Source: Gammaproteobacteria bacterium
GTDB lineage: Bacteria; Pseudomonadota; Gammaproteobacteria; Legionellales; Legionellaceae
NCBI GenBank assembly: GCA_010030245.1
Contig: RGPR01000006.1
Span: 1 to 37,953 of the forward strand
Direction: 5' to 3'
Length of the DNA stretch: 37,953 nucleotides
Positions 34,426 through 37,953 of this stretch are shown here, piece after piece. Numbering within the stretch: position 1 is the first letter of the stretch; every line of letters starts with the position of its first letter. Made by a program: the position numbers and the translations under genes. The notes under the pieces are model-generated. The model was not told the origin of the DNA, searched no databases, and worked only from the letters and a program-made list of their open reading frames with translations.

Positions 34426-35712
34426 TTGAGGCATCCAACGTTAAGTCAGCTTCATGCTTTGGCAGATATAGGTTTAAGTTCATCACTTTATCAATTAAGT
34501 GATGGAAAACTTGATTTGGGTTTGACCGCTAATCAATGGGATTTGGCGGCCATAAAACACACCGTTCCCCCTGTTGTTAGTGCCACTTCAGTATGGGACA
34601 CCTTGGATAACTATATCCCCATATTAGCAGCTTTAGGGATCAGACATCTTCGTTTATCTGTCGAGTGGCATTTTATTGAGCCAAAATGTGGTTATTATAA
34701 TCCAAAGGCAATACGCCAATATCAGCATTTATTGGAAAAGTGTATTCAATATGAGATTGAGCCAATGTTAACCTTATATCACTTTAGTCAACCGTCTTGG
34801 TTTATGGCTAAGGGTGGTTTTGAAAATCAAGAAAATATTGGGATATTTGTTAATTATGCAAAACATGTCGTGGTGAATTTGTCACCTTGGGTGAAGCGAT
34901 GGTGCACGATTAATGAGCCTGCAGTGGAGGCTTTTTCTGGGTATTTATATGGGCAGTTTCCACCCCACCAGCGCTTGCAATTTTCTAAGGCGGCGAGGGT
35001 GTTAAAGCATTTATTGATGGCGCATATGCAGGTCTATGAGGCCATCTATAATGAATTAAAATCAGATGTTTTATTTGGCATAGTGCATAATATGTTGCGC
35101 TTTGAAAGTCGCTCACGTTTAATTCGAAAATGTGTAACCGATCCTTTAACACATTTTACCGATGATGTCGTGATGGGTTTTTTAGCCGAAGGCCATTTTG
35201 ACTATCGGGGGATTCATTATCATGACGATAGACCAAGGGGTAATTGTAGCTTCCTGAATATTTATGGTGATGTTCAGATTGGCTATACAGGGCCAACTTG
35301 TAAGCCCCATCAACAGATGGGTGAGATGTATATTGCTGTTTACCCTGAAAGCTATGCTAGAGCCTTGGATAGAGCTTCAAAAATAAATTTACCAATTTAT
35401 ATTACTGAAACAGGAATTGCAGATGCCTCAGATGAGATTCGGCAGGTATTTGTGATTCAGTTTTTACAGGAAGTGCTGAGAGCTGTTGCCAAAGGTTACG
35501 ATATTCGAGGACTTTATTTTTGGACATTCAAAGATAATTATGAATGGAACCAAGGATATCAAAAGTGCTTTGGTTTTTTTGATGCCAATAATCAAGCAAG
35601 GGAAAGTGCAAGGCTTTTAGGCAATATTATCCAATATTTTCAAGAGGTTTTGCTTAGAGAGAAAAACCCCCAGTTAATTCTTGAGCAGTGGCGGCAGTTT
35701 ATCTCGCGTTAA
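34426..35712 (+). CDS. Glycoside hydrolase family 1 (beta-glucosidase-like)
   Basis: Retaining beta-glycosidase of 428 residues. The acid/base Glu is in TINEPA (about residue 164) and the nucleophile in ITETGIAD (about 327), both as in GH1, with LRLSVEWHFIEP for the family's RxSxxWxRxxP and LYHFSQPSWF for the YHWDLPxW site. The N-terminal signature (AtSsyQiEG) is diverged to SSSLYQLSDG. No signal peptide. The TTG start is supported by GGAG 7 bases upstream. The gene lies between mlaF and the MCE gene on the opposite strand, and its stop is 5 bases from the mlaF stop. Likely substrate is a beta-glucoside; not determined. Confidence 0.92.
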   Translation: MRHPTLSQLHALADIGLSSSLYQLSDGKLDLGLTANQWDLAAIKHTVPPVVSATSVWDTLDNYIPILAALGIRHLRLSVEWHFIEPKCGYYNPKAIRQYQHLLEKCIQYEIEPMLTLYHFSQPSWFMAKGGFENQENIGIFVNYAKHVVVNLSPWVKRWCTINEPAVEAFSGYLYGQFPPHQRLQFSKAARVLKHLLMAHMQVYEAIYNELKSDVLFGIVHNMLRFESRSRLIRKCVTDPLTHFTDDVVMGFLAEGHFDYRGIHYHDDRPRGNCSFLNIYGDVQIGYTGPTCKPHQQMGEMYIAVYPESYARALDRASKINLPIYITETGIADASDEIRQVFVIQFLQEVLRAVAKGYDIRGLYFWTFKDNYEWNQGYQKCFGFFDANNQARESARLLGNIIQYFQEVLLREKNPQLILEQWRQFISR

Positions 35713-35717
35713 AGGTT

Positions 35718-36482
35718 TTAGGGAAGATTGGCTTTGTCGCTGCTATCATTTTTACAGAAATAATCAGCAATCAATGGGTTGGGGTTTTTTTTAAGTGCTT
35801 CAATCGGTTCTAATGCAAGCACTTTGCCATCACCAATAAATGCGACGCGATCAGTACAGCGTTCAAGCGATGCAATATCATGGCTAATAATCACTATAGT
35901 GAGGTTAAGGCTTTTGCGAAGTAAAACGATCAACTCATCAAATTGGCGTGCTGAAATAGGATCAAGGCCTGTGGTTGGTTCATCTAAAAAAAGAAGTTCT
36001 GGATCCATCGCAAGTGCTCTAGCTGCTGCGGCTCGTCGCTGCATCCCGCCCGATAATTCAGAAGGGTAGAGCTCGGCTGCATGAGCAGGAAGACCCACCA
36101 GGGCAATTTTAAGTCTTGCTAAATCTTGCATCTCTGAAGGTGTTAATTGCGTTAGCTCTTGCATGGGAAACATAATATTTTCAAGCACTGTTAGGGCTGA
36201 AAATAGGGCACTATGTTGGAAAAGCATACCCCATCTGCTGCGAATTTTTTGCGCGGCCTCATGGGAGATATTTCGAATATTTTGACCAAAAACCTTGATT
36301 TTACCGGCAGTAGGTTCTTGTAGCATTAACACACTTCGAATTAATGTTGTTTTACCACTGCCACTCCCGCCAATAATGGCAATAATTTCGCCTTTTTTAA
36401 TGTCGAGATTCAGGCCTCGGTGTACCCAATTCTTGCCGAAGCGATTATCAAGATTGGAAATTTCAATGATATTGGTCGACAT
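35718..36482 (-). CDS. MlaF-like ABC transporter ATPase
   Basis: Cytosolic ATPase of the MCE lipid transporter, 254 residues. Walker A IIGGSGSGKTTL (about 36-47), the Q-loop MLFQHSALF, signature LSGGMQRRAA, Walker B LLFLDEPTTGLDP and the H-loop IIISHD are all intact. The sequence pattern (QHSALFSALTVLENI, then MQRRAAAARAL) is that of MlaF rather than a nutrient importer. It follows the permease after 2 bases. Downstream members of the operon are displaced past the opposite-strand GH1 gene. Confidence 0.96.
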   Translation of the reverse strand: MSTNIIEISNLDNRFGKNWVHRGLNLDIKKGEIIAIIGGSGSGKTTLIRSVLMLQEPTAGKIKVFGQNIRNISHEAAQKIRSRWGMLFQHSALFSALTVLENIMFPMQELTQLTPSEMQDLARLKIALVGLPAHAAELYPSELSGGMQRRAAAARALAMDPELLFLDEPTTGLDPISARQFDELIVLLRKSLNLTIVIISHDIASLERCTDRVAFIGDGKVLALEPIEALKKNPNPLIADYFCKNDSSDKANLP

Positions 36483-36484
36483 GA

Positions 36485-37609
36485 TTATAAGTCCAAAGCA
36501 CTATAGATAATGGAGTAAATGGCATCAGCAATGATGATTAAAAATAAGGCTTGAACCACACTTTTAGTGGTTTGATGGCCCAGGCTATCAGCGCTATTGC
36601 CAACTTGGAAACCTTGAAAGCAACCAACTAAAGCAATCAATATCGAAAATGCAGGTGCTTTATATAGGCCTAGCATCATCTGTTTAATGCCCACGCTTTC
36701 TTGGAGGCGCACTAAGAAGTCATGGTATCCCACTTGCAGCATCATTTTGGACATGAACATGGCTCCCAATATGCCCCATAAGTTAGACCAGAAAATTAAT
36801 AAAGGAAAAACGAGCGTTAGCCCAATCATTTTTGGTAAAACTAAATATTCAGTAGGAGAAAGACCCATGGTTTCTAAAGCATCAATTTCTTCATTGATTT
36901 TCATACTGCCAAGCTGGGCGGTGAATGCCGAGCTTGTTCTCCCCGCAACAATAATCGCTGTAATCAGTGGGCCAAATTCTCGAAATATAGCCATACCACT
37001 TAAAAATGCAATATAAATATTGGCGCCATAGGTTTCAAGTTGCAGGCCCATTTGATAGGCCAGGACAACACCAATTAGAAAGGATAATAAACCTAGTATG
37101 GGGAGTGCATTAATACCTGCTTGGGCAACGTTGGAGCAGATGTAATCAATATGAAAGCGTTTGACTTGGGCCAAATTACGGCTAAAAGTGAGCAATATAT
37201 CCCCAACCATAGTCAATAGACCAACAATTTGAAGGTATTTCTGATAGGCTTCGTGCCCTATTTTCCATAAAATGGGTTTTTTACTCTCCTTATTAGCAGT
37301 AACCTCAGTTTCTTGGGGGAGTTTATTTTCAACCAATTCATATAAGGCTTGTTTTTCAGGACATAGGCCTGTTAAATCGCTACTGATCCCTTGTTTGCCA
37401 AGAGATTGTCGCCACTTTAAGAGGCTATAGGCGCCAGCACTATCGAGTTTTGCTAGTCCACTTGCATCAAGTTCAAGGGACTGGCATGATTTATCAATGT
37501 TTGGATAATCAATTTTTGATATATGGGTAATGTGCCATGAACCTGTCAGTACGCAACAATTACTGGTTTCATCGTAACTGATTTTTGGAGGGTGGTTGAT
37601 TGAAGCCAT
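36485..37609 (-). CDS. MlaE-like lipid ABC permease with N-terminal STAS domain
   Basis: Inner-membrane permease of 374 residues. Residues 1-95 form a STAS domain (LELDASGLAKLDSAGAYSLLK, with the LDSAG loop), followed by about 120-374 with the MlaE membrane core: GINALPILGLLSFLIGVVLA, GPLITAIIVAGRTSSAF, EEIDALETMGLSP and VGCFQGFQVG. In E. coli MlaB is the separate STAS protein, so this is an MlaB-MlaE fusion, a known form in many bacteria. It is first in the operon with mlaF. The ribosome site is weak. Confidence 0.95.
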   Translation of the reverse strand: MASINHPPKISYDETSNCCVLTGSWHITHISKIDYPNIDKSCQSLELDASGLAKLDSAGAYSLLKWRQSLGKQGISSDLTGLCPEKQALYELVENKLPQETEVTANKESKKPILWKIGHEAYQKYLQIVGLLTMVGDILLTFSRNLAQVKRFHIDYICSNVAQAGINALPILGLLSFLIGVVLAYQMGLQLETYGANIYIAFLSGMAIFREFGPLITAIIVAGRTSSAFTAQLGSMKINEEIDALETMGLSPTEYLVLPKMIGLTLVFPLLIFWSNLWGILGAMFMSKMMLQVGYHDFLVRLQESVGIKQMMLGLYKAPAFSILIALVGCFQGFQVGNSADSLGHQTTKSVVQALFLIIIADAIYSIIYSALDL

Positions 37610-37690
37610 CTTGGAAAATTATCCGCTAGGTGTTGTTAAAAGCATATCAAAAATGAAGCTGAAGGTGAATCAGTTTCTAAAGGAGCTATT

Positions 37691-37726
37691 ATGCAACGTT
37701 TTATGTTAAAATGTTCTTTTATCTAA
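37691..37726 (+). CDS. Possible 11-codon leader ORF before fni
   Basis: ATG 37691 follows a strong AAAGGAG with a 5-base spacer and encodes MQRFMLKCSFI before TAA at 37724. The fni start at 37733 has no ribosome site of its own and lies 6 bases after this stop, so the short frame may deliver ribosomes to fni by reinitiation. Confidence 0.35.
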   Translation: MQRFMLKCSFI

Positions 37727-37732
37727 ACATAT

Positions 37733-37953
37733 ATGACGATGACAGACAATTTTAGTGGTTTTGAACAACGCAAAAAAGACCATATTGCGCTCGCACTTGA
37801 CCCTATACACCAAACAGACCATGAAAATGGTTTTGATGTTTTTCGTTTTCAGCATGAGGCTATCCCTGATATTAATTTCGCTGATATTGAAATTAAAACC
37901 CAATCTTTAGGGTCCATGCGTCAATCGCCTTTTTTTATCAGCTCAATGACAGC
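37733..37953 (+). CDS. fni: Type 2 isopentenyl-diphosphate isomerase (3' partial)
   Basis: FMN-dependent interconversion of isopentenyl and dimethylallyl diphosphate. The first 73 codons are in the window: MTMTDNFSGFEQRKKDHIAL, with the conserved RKxxHi start, then FRFQHEAIPDINFADIEIKT and SPFFISSMT, which is the signature of the type 2 enzyme. ATG 37739 two codons later is an alternative start. It completes the mevalonate-route set with mvaK and mvaD about 8 kb away. The remainder lies beyond the window. Confidence 0.93.
   Translation, partial: MTMTDNFSGFEQRKKDHIALALDPIHQTDHENGFDVFRFQHEAIPDINFADIEIKTQSLGSMRQSPFFISSMT

Noticed and set aside
37706-37903. Minus-strand open frame at the right edge
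   Set aside because: It is antisense to the clear start of type 2 IPP isomerase and has no recognisable product.
1-37953. CRISPR arrays and tRNA genes
   Set aside because: I saw no regularly spaced short repeats, and the only tRNA-like T-arm and CCA end belong to ssrA.

Overview
The window looks like a chromosomal segment of an AT-rich gammaproteobacterium, most likely in the order Legionellales (Legionella / Coxiella / Aquicella / Berkiella group). The reasons are: gammaproteobacterial core genes (pepN, prlC, murB type I, yajQ, pal-cpoB-queE, eno-ftsB); an isoprenoid route by mevalonate rather than the MEP pathway (mevalonate kinase, diphosphomevalonate decarboxylase, type 2 IPP isomerase), which is unusual among gammaproteobacteria but known in Legionella and Coxiella; a POT-family peptide transporter and a patatin-like phospholipase. 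The species is not determined. All assignments come from reading motifs by eye; no database search was run.

Layout. (1) 1-15000, core block: pepN (5' end outside the window), a convergent patatin-like lipase, a POT transporter, a four-helix membrane protein with an apparent internal duplication, the tkt-gap-pgk carbon operon on the minus strand, an unknown membrane protein, prlC (M3 oligopeptidase), a glutathione peroxidase and an outer-membrane barrel. (2) 15094-15550: ssrA (tmRNA) with an extended -10 promoter, a readable tag peptide and an intrinsic terminator. (3) about 15589-20500, an accessory island next to ssrA: a broken P4-type integrase, a tight three-gene minus-strand cassette (winged-HTH regulator, AbiEii-like nucleotidyltransferase, metallophosphoesterase) with a 14-bp palindrome at its promoter, a hipBA toxin-antitoxin operon with its own inverted-repeat operator, and an IS30 relic. 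(4) 21086-31760, core block: murB, glutaminase, queF, SulP transporter, yajQ, eno-ftsB, then a convergent minus-strand operon pal-cpoB-queE-mvaD-mvaK. (5) 31909-32812: a second IS30 relic, decayed coding sequence and a perfect 16-bp inverted repeat. (6) 32813-37609: an MCE/Mla-type lipid ABC transporter (STAS-permease fusion, ATPase, MCE protein, auxiliary lipoprotein), split in two by an opposite-strand GH1 beta-glucosidase. (7) 37733-end: the start of fni (type 2 IPP isomerase).

How genes work together: tkt, gap and pgk link the pentose phosphate route with lower glycolysis, and eno serves the same route. mvaK, mvaD and fni cover three steps of the mevalonate route; phosphomevalonate kinase is not in the window. 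queE and queF are two queuosine-precursor steps. pal and cpoB belong to the Tol-Pal envelope system, although tolB is not adjacent here. The most notable oddities are an in-frame loss of about 49 residues in transketolase that removes the conserved HGxPLG histidine loop, the three-gene cassette on the ssrA island, the GH1 gene splitting the lipid transporter operon, and two IS30 relics that share the same early frameshift.
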